From Clostridia bacterium (GTDB taxonomy: Bacteria; Bacillota; Clostridia; Christensenellales; CAG-138): DNA of 64,000 bases. Below, one piece after another: positions 50,718-59,354 of this stretch; the stretch's first letter is position 1, and each line of letters opens with the position of its first letter. The stretch is taken from positions 1-64,000 of the forward strand of contig JAEDIC010000008.1 in the NCBI GenBank assembly GCA_016292635.1. The letters are read 5' to 3'. The notes below the pieces were generated by a model. The model had not been told where the DNA came from. It saw only the letters and a list, made by a program, of their open reading frames with translations, and searched no databases. A program made the position numbers and the translations under genes.

Positions 50718-51179
50718 TTATTTCTCTTCCTTTATGCCAAGCTCCCGGCAGATGATATGGGCGGCCTCGGTAACGGCGGCTTCCACTATCTCGGTGCAGT
50801 ATGCCTTGCGCTCGGGTGAGTTGCGGTCTTCATAGCCGGCGATGAGCTTGCCGCAGCAGGTAGAGCCGAATTTGGATATCATGGCATCTCCGAATTCTTT
50901 GGTGAGCACATGGCAGTTGGTTATGGAAGGATCGCCGGGGGTGCGGCGGCCGAACAGGAAGCCTAGGCACATGGTTGCGCCGGCCACGGCGCCGCATATG
51001 CAGCCTACGCCGCCCAGTCCCCAGGGGAATCCGGTGCTCATGGCGATGGCGTCGTCGGATATATCCAGCTCAAAATCCTTGCGGAGGGCGTATATGACGG
51101 ACTCGGAGCAGGCGAAGCCGTTGTGGAAAATGTGAACTGCGTCCTTGCGCAGCGTGTCAAGATTGATGGACTGTACCAT
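50718..51179 (-). CDS. C_GCAxxG_C_C family redox protein
   Basis: A 153-residue Cys-rich protein. It shows the family pattern: FACSESVIYAL near residues 23-33, GVGCICGAVAGATMCLG (about 57-73), then STCCGKLI and a final Cys pair region. Such proteins may bind metal or act in thiol redox; the biochemical role is not established. AGGAGG lies in front of the ATG. It is the second gene of an operon behind a MarR-type regulator (50-bp gap), which probably controls it. Confidence 0.88.
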   Translation of the reverse strand: MVQSINLDTLRKDAVHIFHNGFACSESVIYALRKDFELDISDDAIAMSTGFPWGLGGVGCICGAVAGATMCLGFLFGRRTPGDPSITNCHVLTKEFGDAMISKFGSTCCGKLIAGYEDRNSPERKAYCTEIVEAAVTEAAHIICRELGIKEEK

Positions 51180-51229
51180 TGCGGTTTGTTCCTCCTGATT
51201 GTGTGCTTTTTTTGTGTGGATGTATTGCT

Positions 51230-51691
51230 TTAGCTTTCCAGCCGTTCCTTAAGGTCGGTAAGACTTTTTTCCATTGACCGGAGGAAGGAGTACGCCGCGG
51301 CGCGCTCATCGGGCGTTAACTCCTCAAGCATGGTGGTGAAGAACATATCGTAATCTATACTGCACCAGCGGGCAAATTCTTCGCCTTTTTGGGTGAGGGT
51401 GAGACGTATGCAGCGGGTATCCTTTTTATCCCGGGTGCGTTTTATAAAGCCGCCGCTTTCAAGGCGGCGTATGGATACGCCGGCGGAGGCCTTGCCTATG
51501 CCGAGATGGGACGCAAGCTCGTTTTGGGTGGGGGCGCCAAGCTCCTTCAAGGCGAAGAGGACCTGAGGCTGTCCGGGGTATAGGTTATACTTGCTCAGCA
51601 GCAGCTGCATACAAAGGGCGCTTGTATGCTGAAGGGATAAAAAGGCGCTGCCAAAATCCCGGGTGATTTTTTCTCTTGTTACGGTCTCCAT
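51230..51691 (-). CDS. MarR family transcriptional regulator
   Basis: A 153-residue winged-helix regulator. The recognition part is LGAPTQNELASHLGIGKASAGVSIRRLESGGFIKRTRDKKDTRCIRLTLTQKG, where DKKDTR is the wing typical of MarR. GAAAGGA precedes the ATG at 51691; the longer frame upstream has no support. Downstream lies the C_GCAxxG protein. An inverted repeat overlapping the -35 suggests it represses its own operon. The ligand is unknown. Confidence 0.92.
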   Translation of the reverse strand: METVTREKITRDFGSAFLSLQHTSALCMQLLLSKYNLYPGQPQVLFALKELGAPTQNELASHLGIGKASAGVSIRRLESGGFIKRTRDKKDTRCIRLTLTQKGEEFARWCSIDYDMFFTTMLEELTPDERAAAYSFLRSMEKSLTDLKERLES

Positions 51692-51725
51692 GGGATTCCT
51701 TTCGGGATTGGTTTCTGTATTTAGA

Positions 51726-51754
51726 ATGATAGACCTATTAAAACCGTATGTCAA
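51726..51754 (-). promoter_or_regulatory. sigma-A promoter of the marR operon
   Basis: On the minus strand TTGACA (51754-51749), 17-bp spacer, TATCAT (51731-51726). Confidence 0.8.
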
Positions 51755-51772
51755 CATTTCAATTTTATGTTG
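51752..51772. promoter_or_regulatory. inverted repeat at the marR -35, candidate operator
   Basis: CAACAT-N9-ATGTTG overlaps the -35 hexamer. MarR proteins bind inverted repeats of about this size near their own promoters; assignment to this MarR is inference. Confidence 0.5.
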
Positions 51773-51933
51773 CGGAAGGAGTTGGAAAAGAATCCGCCGC
51801 GGTGGAAGCAGGATAGAAAAAAACAGATGACTTGGTGTTCTCAAAGTGTGCATTTTGTGGTAAACTACTTTGGTATTTGATGATGCGGGAGGCATTCTCT
51901 CCGGCAAAAAATAGGATTTGGAGAAATATAACT

Positions 51934-54297
51934 ATGATGGAGCCCAAGATGATAATCCGCCGAATGGAAGAAGAGCTCAGGAGCGATTATCAAATCGAAA
52001 TTGCCGAGGCAAATACTTATCAGCTGCATAAGGCGCTGTCCAATGCGGTAATGTACGCCATATCCGACAACTGGCGCAGGGCGCGGAGAAACCATGAGCA
52101 CGTTCGCAGGGCATATTATCTTTCTGCGGAATACCTTATGGGCCGTATGGTGTTCAATAATCTGTACTGCCTTGGTCTGCTGGATGAGGTAAAGGAACTG
52201 CTCAGAGCAAGGGGATCCGACATAAATGCCCTCGAGGATATTGAGGACGCGGCCCTTGGCAACGGCGGCCTTGGCCGTCTTGCCGCCTGCTTCCTTGACA
52301 GCGCAGCCACCCATGACATTCCTCTGGATGGTTACGGTCTCCGCTATAAGTTCGGCCTGTTCAAGCAGAGCTTTAAAGACGGCTATCAGGTTGAAAAGGC
52401 AGACGACTGGCAGCGATACGGCGATCCCTGGAGCCGCCGTCGTGACGATAAGACCGTTGAGATAACCTTTGCGGATGAAAAGGTACTTGCCGTGCCTTAC
52501 GATATGCCCATAATCGGCTACGGCACCGACAACATAGGCACTCTGCGCCTCTGGCAGAGCGAGCCCGTTGAGGAATTCGACTTTAATCTGTTCAACGATC
52601 AGGAATATGACCTTGCCGTTCGCCAGAAGAACAAGGTGGAGGATATCACCCGCGTGCTGTATCCCAACGACAGCACCTATGAGGGCAAGCTTCTCCGCTT
52701 CAAGCAGCAGTATTTCCTTTCCAGCGCCTCCATGCAGGATATTATCCGCCGCTATAAGAGGGTGAGGGGCAATGATATGTCCGGCTTTGCCGCCCATTGC
52801 GCCATTCAGCTGAACGATACCCATCCTACTGTATCCATTCCCGAGCTCATCAGGCTGCTGATGAAGGAAGGCATGGACTTTGACGCAGCCCTTAAGATCG
52901 CAAGGGCGACCTTCAGCTATACCAACCACACTATAATGAGCGAGGCTCTGGAAAAATGGAATTACGACCTGGTGGCAAGCGTAGCGCCTGAGATAACCGG
53001 CATTATCAGCCGCATAAACGATGTGCAGAACGCCGAGCTTCGGGAAAAGGGCGTATCTCAGGAGCAGATAGACCGTATGCAGATAGCCACCGGCGGTCAG
53101 ATACACATGGCACGCCTGGCGGTATTCGCAGGCACCTATGTAAACGGCGTTGCGGAGATACATTCCGGCATACTCAAGAGCGACCTGTTTAAGGATTGGT
53201 ATGCCGTATCCCCAGAAAAGTTCCAGAACAAGACCAACGGCATCACCCAGCGCCGTTGGCTGGGCCTGTGCAATGGCGAGCTTACCTCCTTCATCAAGGA
53301 CCGTATCGGCGACGGTTTCCTTAGGGACCTGAGCCAGATCTCCAGGCTGAAGGACCATATGGATGACGACAGCGTGGCCGGCTTCAATGCCGTAAAGCAT
53401 ATTAAAAAGGCTCGGCTTTCTGACATAATACGGGAAAAGGAAGGGGTAAATATACCCTCATCTTTCGTGTTTGATATTCAGGTAAAGCGTCTCCATGAGT
53501 ACAAGCGTCAGCTGCTCAACGCCCTGTCCATAATGGATATCTATTATTCCCTCAAGGACGGAAGCCTTACCGACTTTACCCCCACGGCCTTTATATTCGG
53601 TGCCAAGGCGGCCCCCGGATACCTCAGGGCAAAGAGCATTATCAAGTATATCAACGAGATTGCCAAGCTGATAAACTCCGATCCCGATATGCAGGATAAG
53701 CTCAGGGTGGTATTCGTACAGAACTACAATTGTTCCTATGCCGAGCATATTATTCCCGCTGCGGATATATCCGAGCAGATATCCCCGGCAGGCACAGAGG
53801 CCAGCGGCACCGGCAACATGAAGTTCATGCTGAACGGCACCGTAACCCTCGGCACCTACGACGGCGCAAACATAGAGATCGCCGAGGAGGCAGGGGAGGA
53901 AAACAACTACATATTCGGCGCGCGTGTTGAGGATATCAACCGCATAAAGGACAGCTACAATCCCCGAGAGATATACGAGAGGGAATACCGTGTAAAGCGT
54001 GCTCTGGATACCCTGATAAACGGTACGGCAAGCGATGGAGGCACCGGCAAGTTCCGGGAGCTTTACGACGCCATTCTCAACGGCACCAGCTGGCATAAGG
54101 CAGACCATTACTATCTGCTGCTGGACTTCCTGCCCTATGTTGAAGCTAAGCTCCGCGCAAACCGCGACTATCGTGACCGCATAGCTTTCGGCCGCAAGTG
54201 CCTTATGAACACCGCAAGCGCAGGAAAGTTCTCCAGCGACCGTACCATTGCGGAATATGCAAAGGAACTCTGGCATATCGAACCCACAACAAAGTGA
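51934..54297 (+). CDS. glgP: glycogen/starch phosphorylase
   Basis: A 787-residue PLP-dependent enzyme releasing glucose 1-phosphate from alpha-1,4-glucans. Visible family parts are EDAALGNGGLGRLAACFLDS (about 102-121), GYGLRYKFGLFKQ, NDTHPTVSIPELIRLL and the PLP site EASGTGNMKFMLNG near 630 with its Lys. Length is close to the bacterial norm. The ATG at 51934 has TTGGAG 10 bases upstream; the earlier frame is not conserved-looking. It is a single-gene unit with a terminator. Other glycogen genes are not in the window. Confidence 0.97.
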   Translation: MMEPKMIIRRMEEELRSDYQIEIAEANTYQLHKALSNAVMYAISDNWRRARRNHEHVRRAYYLSAEYLMGRMVFNNLYCLGLLDEVKELLRARGSDINALEDIEDAALGNGGLGRLAACFLDSAATHDIPLDGYGLRYKFGLFKQSFKDGYQVEKADDWQRYGDPWSRRRDDKTVEITFADEKVLAVPYDMPIIGYGTDNIGTLRLWQSEPVEEFDFNLFNDQEYDLAVRQKNKVEDITRVLYPNDSTYEGKLLRFKQQYFLSSASMQDIIRRYKRVRGNDMSGFAAHCAIQLNDTHPTVSIPELIRLLMKEGMDFDAALKIARATFSYTNHTIMSEALEKWNYDLVASVAPEITGIISRINDVQNAELREKGVSQEQIDRMQIATGGQIHMARLAVFAGTYVNGVAEIHSGILKSDLFKDWYAVSPEKFQNKTNGITQRRWLGLCNGELTSFIKDRIGDGFLRDLSQISRLKDHMDDDSVAGFNAVKHIKKARLSDIIREKEGVNIPSSFVFDIQVKRLHEYKRQLLNALSIMDIYYSLKDGSLTDFTPTAFIFGAKAAPGYLRAKSIIKYINEIAKLINSDPDMQDKLRVVFVQNYNCSYAEHIIPAADISEQISPAGTEASGTGNMKFMLNGTVTLGTYDGANIEIAEEAGEENNYIFGARVEDINRIKDSYNPREIYEREYRVKRALDTLINGTASDGGTGKFRELYDAILNGTSWHKADHYYLLLDFLPYVEAKLRANRDYRDRIAFGRKCLMNTASAGKFSSDRTIAEYAKELWHIEPTTK

Positions 54298-54317
54298 CAT
54301 ATTTATGACATTTGACG

Positions 54318-54343
54318 AAAAAGGGGCCTTCGGGTCCTTTTTT
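54318..54343 (+). terminator. terminator of glgP
   Basis: AAAAAGGGGCC, loop TTCG, GGTCCTTTTTT. Confidence 0.9.
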
Positions 54344-54430
54344 GTTGAATTTCACTTTAAAAGATGGGCTTGCTAATATATAATAATATATTGGAAATAA
54401 CCTTTTACAAACTGAAAGGAAACTAATACA

Positions 54431-55411
54431 ATGAGCAGCATCATCAACGTACTTGCCAGGGAACTTATGAACGACAGCTCTGTGAAGCAGATAGCCAAGG
54501 CTTCCGGCGTAAAGGCCAAAGAGGCGGAAAACGTTATCGGCAACGCTATACCTCTTCTGGTTCAGGCAATGTCCGACAACGCCGGCACAAAAGAGGGAGC
54601 GGAGTCTCTGTATGGCGCCCTTGGCGATCATAAATGCGACAAATCCGCCGCAGATCAGCTGAAGAACGCCGATACTGTGGACGGCGATAAGATCATAGGC
54701 AAGATATTGGGCGAAAACAAGCAGGGCGTTACCGATGCCCTGGCAAAGCAGGCAGGCATCACCCGGGGAAACACCGCCTCCATACTGGCGCTTCTTGCCC
54801 CCGTGCTGCTTTCTCTTATAGGGTCACAGACCAGCAATAACAACACTTCCTCCGGCGGACTGTCCTCACTGCTGTCCCTGTTCACAGATGACGATATCGG
54901 CCAGGATAACGGCACTACCAGCTCCAATTCCGGCATGGGTGATATCGGCACCGCTCTGCTCATGAGTGCCCTTATGGGCGGAAACAGCAGCTCCGGCTCC
55001 GGCAATCTGCTTTCTTCCATGCTGGGCGGAGGTAATAGCTCCTCCGGTTCCGGTTTGGGCGGCGCTTTGCTGTCCTCCATGCTGGGCGGCGGCGGCAACT
55101 CCGGCAGCTCCACCGGTCTGGACGGCGCCCTCCTTGGCGATAACAGCAGCAACAGCGACAACGGCGCGGATCTGCTGAGCGCTCTCCTCGGCGGCGGCAG
55201 CAGCAATAATAACAGCAGCGGCGGCAGCTTCCTGAGTTCCGTGCTGGGCGGTGGCGGCGGAAATCTGCTAACCTCTCTGCTGGTAGACAATATGTCGGAT
55301 ATGCGTTCTACCAGCGGCAAGAAGGCCGGCGCAAAGAAGAAGGTATCCGCCAAGGAGAAAGAAGCGGGCGCAAAACTGCTGGGTGCGGTGATGAAGAACT
55401 TCCTTAAGTAA
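54431..55411 (+). CDS. DUF937 protein with Gly/Ser-rich repeat region
   Basis: A 326-residue protein. Residues 1-135 form a DUF937 helical domain (VKQIAKASGVKAKEAENVIGNAIPLL; GITRGNTASILALLAPVLLSLIG). Residues 140-285 are low-complexity, with degenerate repeats of the type L-L-S-S-M-L-G-G-G separated by Ser/Gly/Asn tracts. A Lys-rich tail ends it. No signal peptide is seen. The function of DUF937 is unknown. The alternating hydrophobic and Gly/Ser units suggest self-assembly, which is inference. GAAAGGAAAC precedes the ATG. Confidence 0.85.
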   Translation: MSSIINVLARELMNDSSVKQIAKASGVKAKEAENVIGNAIPLLVQAMSDNAGTKEGAESLYGALGDHKCDKSAADQLKNADTVDGDKIIGKILGENKQGVTDALAKQAGITRGNTASILALLAPVLLSLIGSQTSNNNTSSGGLSSLLSLFTDDDIGQDNGTTSSNSGMGDIGTALLMSALMGGNSSSGSGNLLSSMLGGGNSSSGSGLGGALLSSMLGGGGNSGSSTGLDGALLGDNSSNSDNGADLLSALLGGGSSNNNSSGGSFLSSVLGGGGGNLLTSLLVDNMSDMRSTSGKKAGAKKKVSAKEKEAGAKLLGAVMKNFLK

Positions 55412-55511
55412 TTTGCGATATAGCTGTTCTTCGTTGATATGAATGAAGAAAGTTGATATAATTAATAAAGATGTGCCGCAAAGACACGAATTGAAGGGAG
55501 AAAATTGGATA

Positions 55512-56336
55512 ATGGCAAAGAAGATCGAGCGTGAAATAGTCAAGGCGTCTTCTGCAAAAAAGGAGACCGAAAAGGAAAAGGCACCTGTTCGTGAAAAGAA
55601 GCAGGAAGTAGAAAAGGTAGAGCATAAGGGCGACAGGCCCAAGAGAGCTACCGGTCATCGTATTGCGGCTATCATTTTCTGGTTGTTGGCGATAGCGGCG
55701 GAAGTAGCCGTAATAATGCTGCTCAACGGCTATATGTATCTGCCCTATGACATTAAGACCCTCATCATAATCGGCCTTGTAGTCGATATGGTATTCGTAA
55801 TTGTAGGCTCCCTGTTTTGGAAGAAGGCAAACCGCATCAATCCTCCTTCCGAGAAGAACAAGGTATGGTTCTTCCTTTGCAGCCAGATGGGCCTTATCGT
55901 AGCCATAATTGCCTTCGTTCCCCTTATCGTTATCCTGCTGAAGGATAAGAGCCTGGATAAGAAGACCAAGAAGATAGTATCCGTAATAGCCGCCATCGCT
56001 CTGGTGATCGCAGGCGCCGCTTCCGTGGACTATAACCCCGCTTCCGCTGAGGATCTGGCTGAGGCAAAGGTTGAGGCCGCAGAGATGGGTTACGGTGACG
56101 CGGTGTACTGGACTCAATACGGCCGCAGCTATCACCTTGATCAGGACTGCCACACTCTTGCCCGTTCCAAGGTGCTGTATGAAGGCACTATGGACGAAGC
56201 ATTCGAAGCAAAGCGCAATGATCCCTGCGATTACTGCGCTGACGGCGGCGCCGTAAGGTCTGCCGCTGCCGGGGAATCCGGCGTGCTGGAAGAAGTGGTT
56301 GAAGAAGTTGTAGAGGACCTTGAAGTGGTAGAATAA
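55512..56336 (+). CDS. membrane protein with C-terminal His/Cys motif
   Basis: A 274-residue protein. A charged, Lys/Glu-rich cytosolic head (1-45) is followed by four predicted helices (about 49-170) and a C-terminal domain with SYHLDQDCHTLARSK...AFEAKRNDPCDYC (about 205-245). The H-x4-C-H...C-x2-C arrangement looks like a small metal-binding unit seen at the ends of various clostridial proteins. A Glu/Val-rich tail ends it. I recognise no family with a known role. GAAGGGAG precedes the ATG at 55512; an upstream ATG is possible but lacks a site. Confidence 0.75.
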   Translation: MAKKIEREIVKASSAKKETEKEKAPVREKKQEVEKVEHKGDRPKRATGHRIAAIIFWLLAIAAEVAVIMLLNGYMYLPYDIKTLIIIGLVVDMVFVIVGSLFWKKANRINPPSEKNKVWFFLCSQMGLIVAIIAFVPLIVILLKDKSLDKKTKKIVSVIAAIALVIAGAASVDYNPASAEDLAEAKVEAAEMGYGDAVYWTQYGRSYHLDQDCHTLARSKVLYEGTMDEAFEAKRNDPCDYCADGGAVRSAAAGESGVLEEVVEEVVEDLEVVE

Positions 56337-56349
56337 CCTTACAATAACG

Positions 56350-56380
56350 AAAAGGCTCTCCGTTTACGGGGAGCCTTTTT
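56350..56380. terminator. bidirectional terminator
   Basis: AAAAGGCTCTCCG, loop TTTA, CGGGGAGCCTTTTT between convergent genes. Confidence 0.85.
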
Positions 56381-56399
56381 ATCGAATGACTTTTCTGCT

Positions 56400-56954
56400 T
56401 TAGGAGTGCAGATATTTTACCATGTATACCTCGGTTTTATGCCGTCCGTCCTTCATTCGGGAGCCCCGCTCAAGGCGGCCCCACTGCTCGAAGCCAACAC
56501 TTTTATAGAGGGCAATGCCTTTGTGGTTTTCTTCAAGGGCGGTAAGCTCTATCTGCTCATAGCCCATATCGAGGGCGCACTGTATGCAGGCTTCCGTAAG
56601 CAGCCGCCCAAGGCCCAGCCCCCAGAACTCCTTCAGTACTGCAATGCCGAATACCGCCCTGTGATGGAACTTTATCCTGCCGCTGTATGGGGCGAGGGAA
56701 GCGTTCGCGGCAAGTATTCCGTTTATAAATGCGGAAATCTGTACGCTGTTTGGGCTGGCCAGGATGCTTTCAAGAAAAGCGGATTCGTATTCCGGCGTTT
56801 CGGTTATCTCCTCCGAATAGCGGCCCACGCACTCGGTTTCTCCGGACATGGCTTTCATGTAGCGTATCATCTGCTCCGCATCATCGGGGCCGGGGCTTCG
56901 GAGGGAAGCGATATCGCCGTTTTTCAATGTAACTGTGCGTTCCGTGTAGTTCAT
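56400..56954 (-). CDS. GNAT family N-acetyltransferase
   Basis: A 184-residue acetyltransferase. The acetyl-CoA site is VLKEFWGLGLGRLLTEACIQCA (about 105-126), preceded by AVFGIAV and followed by QIELTALEENHKGIALYKSVGFEQWG, as in RimJ/RimL/SpeG-like GNATs. The substrate is unknown. AGGAG lies 7 bases before the ATG. It follows the metallo-hydrolase gene by 9 bp, so the two are one transcript. Confidence 0.9.
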   Translation of the reverse strand: MNYTERTVTLKNGDIASLRSPGPDDAEQMIRYMKAMSGETECVGRYSEEITETPEYESAFLESILASPNSVQISAFINGILAANASLAPYSGRIKFHHRAVFGIAVLKEFWGLGLGRLLTEACIQCALDMGYEQIELTALEENHKGIALYKSVGFEQWGRLERGSRMKDGRHKTEVYMVKYLHS

Positions 56955-56963
56955 ATGGCGCTC

Positions 56964-58049
56964 CTATTCCTTAAACAGATTTTTTATGCTTTCGGATATA
57001 TTGGCGAAAAATCCGCCGGAGGATGCTTTCTGCATTGCAGATATAAAGGTGGTTTCCCCATCCATGGCAATATGCAGCGTGCCCAGTTCGTCTGTGCGGA
57101 ATACTTCAACGCCGCGGTTTTTGAGCTTGTTCAGGGTGCTTTGATGGGGGTGACCATAGTCGTTGCCGCTGCCTACGGATATCACCGCGTATTTGGGAGC
57201 GGCTGCGGTAAGGAACGCATCGGACAGGGAGGAAAGTGAGCCGTGATGGGGCACTTTCAGCACGGTGCAGCGGAATTTATCCGCAGTGTTTCTTGCAAGG
57301 GCGGTATACTCTGCCGAATATACGCCGCCCCCTTCCGCGTCCCCCGTGAACAGCATGGAGGTATCGCCGTATGACGCACGCATTATTACGCTGTAATCAT
57401 TTATGCTTTCGTAGGCGATATCCTCAAAGGGAGAGAGTATTTCGATGATCACGTCCTCATCCCAATCTATGGTTGGGGTGCGTGTGGCTGAAATATAGTT
57501 TACCCGTATTGCGCTGCCGTTCAGGGCGGATATCATGTCATCATAATCTGAGGAAGGGCTGGATACATCCGGCATATAGAACGCTCCAACCTCGAAGGAA
57601 CTGAGTATACCCCTCATTCCTCCGACGTGGTCGCTGTGGGGATGGGTTGCAACTACCGCGTCGAGTCGTTTTATCCTGAGGCTTTTCAGCACGGAGCGCA
57701 CGGAATAGAGGGCGGTGCTTTCTCCCGCGTCTATCAGCATGGTTTTGCCATTTGGGGAGATGAGCAGAATGCTGTCGCCCTGGCCCACGTCTATAACGTA
57801 TGCGTCAAGGGTGGGGCCATCTCCGCCGGGCTCCGCCGAAGGGGCGGGGGAGGCTGAAGCCGAAGGGGAGGAGACGGGGATATTCTGAGAGAATGCGGGC
57901 AGCTGGATGTCCCCAAAGAAATTGTCCGGCATGGCAAAAAGCACCGCCGATATGAATATAACGATGATGAGGGCAACGAGGACTTTTCTGAAGAAAGAGC
58001 CCCGCTGTTTTTTCTTTTTGCTTTCAGATCTGGCTACCTTTGCCGCCAT
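56964..58049 (-). CDS. secreted metallo-beta-lactamase-fold hydrolase (ComEC C-terminal-like)
   Basis: A 361-residue protein anchored by one helix (about 21-40). A Ser/Pro/Ala linker (about 58-77) leads to an MBL domain: DVGQGDSILL (about 87-96), THPHSDHVGG (135-144) with metal ligands, TGDAEGGG and VPHHGS. These match the DNA-internalisation ComEC/Rec2-type hydrolase family when it occurs as a stand-alone protein. Such proteins may cut nucleic acid or phosphodiesters outside the cell; the substrate is not proven. TAGGAGG lies before the ATG. Confidence 0.9.
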   Translation of the reverse strand: MAAKVARSESKKKKQRGSFFRKVLVALIIVIFISAVLFAMPDNFFGDIQLPAFSQNIPVSSPSASASPAPSAEPGGDGPTLDAYVIDVGQGDSILLISPNGKTMLIDAGESTALYSVRSVLKSLRIKRLDAVVATHPHSDHVGGMRGILSSFEVGAFYMPDVSSPSSDYDDMISALNGSAIRVNYISATRTPTIDWDEDVIIEILSPFEDIAYESINDYSVIMRASYGDTSMLFTGDAEGGGVYSAEYTALARNTADKFRCTVLKVPHHGSLSSLSDAFLTAAAPKYAVISVGSGNDYGHPHQSTLNKLKNRGVEVFRTDELGTLHIAMDGETTFISAMQKASSGGFFANISESIKNLFKE

Positions 58050-58121
58050 GCTTTCCTCCTAATTTATTGCGCCGTATATATTATACCATATGGGTACAAC
58101 ATGATAAAAGGGAAATAGCCA

Positions 58122-58150
58122 TTGACAATTTGCTGTGGGTCGGATAGAAT
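58122..58150 (+). promoter_or_regulatory. sigma-A promoter for the acyl carrier protein gene
   Basis: TTGACA (58122-58127), 17-bp spacer, TAGAAT (58145-58150), 66 bp before the start. Confidence 0.8.
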
Positions 58151-58216
58151 GTCATGGTATTTTTTATCAATATTTGCAGTAGTATTGAATATGCTGCAAA
58201 GCGGAGGACTTATAAT

Positions 58217-58438
58217 ATGCAGAACTTTGAACGCATCTGCGAGCTGATGAACGAGATCGCAGGTGTACCCAGAGAAAAGGTTACTCCTGAATCCACCGTG
58301 GATCAGCTTAACCTTGACTCGCTGGATGTGACCGAGCTTATCCTCAGCATAGAGGACGAATTCGGCATACTGGTGGAGGACGACAGCGCAATACGCAGCG
58401 TTGGCGATCTGCTCCAAAGGCTTGATAAAACCGCATAG
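58217..58438 (+). CDS. acyl carrier protein
   Basis: A 73-residue acidic four-helix carrier. The phosphopantetheine serine is Ser35 in NLDSLDVTEL; the rest (FERICELMNEIAGVPREKVTPES; SIEDEFGILVEDDSAI) fits a type II ACP. GGAGG precedes the ATG at 58217. It stands alone without fab genes, apart from a convergent SDR. It may be the fatty-acid ACP or a specialised second one; sequence alone does not decide. Confidence 0.92.
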   Translation: MQNFERICELMNEIAGVPREKVTPESTVDQLNLDSLDVTELILSIEDEFGILVEDDSAIRSVGDLLQRLDKTA

Positions 58439-58444
58439 CGTACT

Positions 58445-58481
58445 AAAAAAGCGTTCCCGGAATCATCTGGGAATGCTTTTT
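58445..58481. terminator. bidirectional terminator
   Basis: AAAAAAGC, TTCCC, loop, GGGAA and GCTTTTT between the ACP gene and the convergent SDR gene. Confidence 0.8.
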
Positions 58482-58493
58482 ATGTTGATTATG

Positions 58494-59225
58494 CTATATA
58501 ACCAGTCCGCCGTTTACTCCCAGCACAGCGCCGGTTATAAAGGAGGACTTTTCTGAAGCGAGGAAAAGTATCGCCTCAGCCGCTTCCTCCGGAGTGCCTA
58601 TGCGGCAGAGGGGAGTTTCGTCTTTGAGCTCCGCAATGTCATCGGGGGTGAGGTTATGGTTCATATCGGTATCTATCACCCCGGGCGCCACGCAGTTTAC
58701 CCGTATGCCTGAAGGGCCAAGCTCCTTGGCAAGGGCCTTTGTAAGGCCTATGATCGCCGCCTTTGAGGCGGAATAGGCCACCTCGCAGCTGGCTCCGGTA
58801 ACTCCCCATATGGAGGAAACGTTTACTATGGCGCCGGATTTTCTATATATCATTCCATCCAGCACTGCGCGGCAGCAATTATATGCCCCGTCAACATTTA
58901 CGGCGAATGTGTGCCGCCAGATATGGGGAGATGTGTCCGTGAACATCATATCGCAGGATATGCCTGCATTGTTTACCAATGCGTCTATATGACCAAAGGC
59001 GTCCTCTGCCTTCCGCACCATGGCGGCGCAGGCATCGTGATTGGATATGTCGCACTGTATGGCTATGGCGGTACCCCCCGTGGCCTTTATTTCGCTTACA
59101 AGAGAAAGGGCCTCCGCTTGGGCCCGGTTATAATTGGCGGCTACCCACCAGCCCGCTTTTGCGAAGGCGAGGGCGGCGGCGCGGCCTATGCCCCGGGAAG
59201 CACCGGTTATCAGTACGGATGGCAT
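58494..59225 (-). CDS. short-chain dehydrogenase/reductase (FabG-like)
   Basis: A 243-residue NAD(P)-dependent oxidoreductase. TGASRGIG (7-14) binds the cofactor, NNAG lies near 85-88, and the catalytic Ser (about 138), Tyr151 and Lys155 (YSASK) are in place. The C-terminus FITGAVLGVNGG is FabG-like. It could be 3-oxoacyl-ACP reductase, which fits the neighbouring ACP gene, or another ketone/alcohol enzyme. GGAGG stands before the ATG at 59225; the frame upstream is unsupported. Confidence 0.9.
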   Translation of the reverse strand: MPSVLITGASRGIGRAAALAFAKAGWWVAANYNRAQAEALSLVSEIKATGGTAIAIQCDISNHDACAAMVRKAEDAFGHIDALVNNAGISCDMMFTDTSPHIWRHTFAVNVDGAYNCCRAVLDGMIYRKSGAIVNVSSIWGVTGASCEVAYSASKAAIIGLTKALAKELGPSGIRVNCVAPGVIDTDMNHNLTPDDIAELKDETPLCRIGTPEEAAEAILFLASEKSSFITGAVLGVNGGLVI

Positions 59226-59354
59226 AATTTTTACCTCCAGCAGTATTACTTTCATACTGGTATAACATTATCATATTTTTAGCCGCCGCGCCACGATATA
59301 CGTTGATTATCCCATTCTCAAGTATTAAAATCATGGATAGGACGGTGAATTTAT

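Noticed and set aside
54950..55270. CRISPR-like or tandem DNA repeat
   Set aside because: The repetition is degenerate and at the protein level inside the DUF937 gene; there are no constant repeats with unique spacers.
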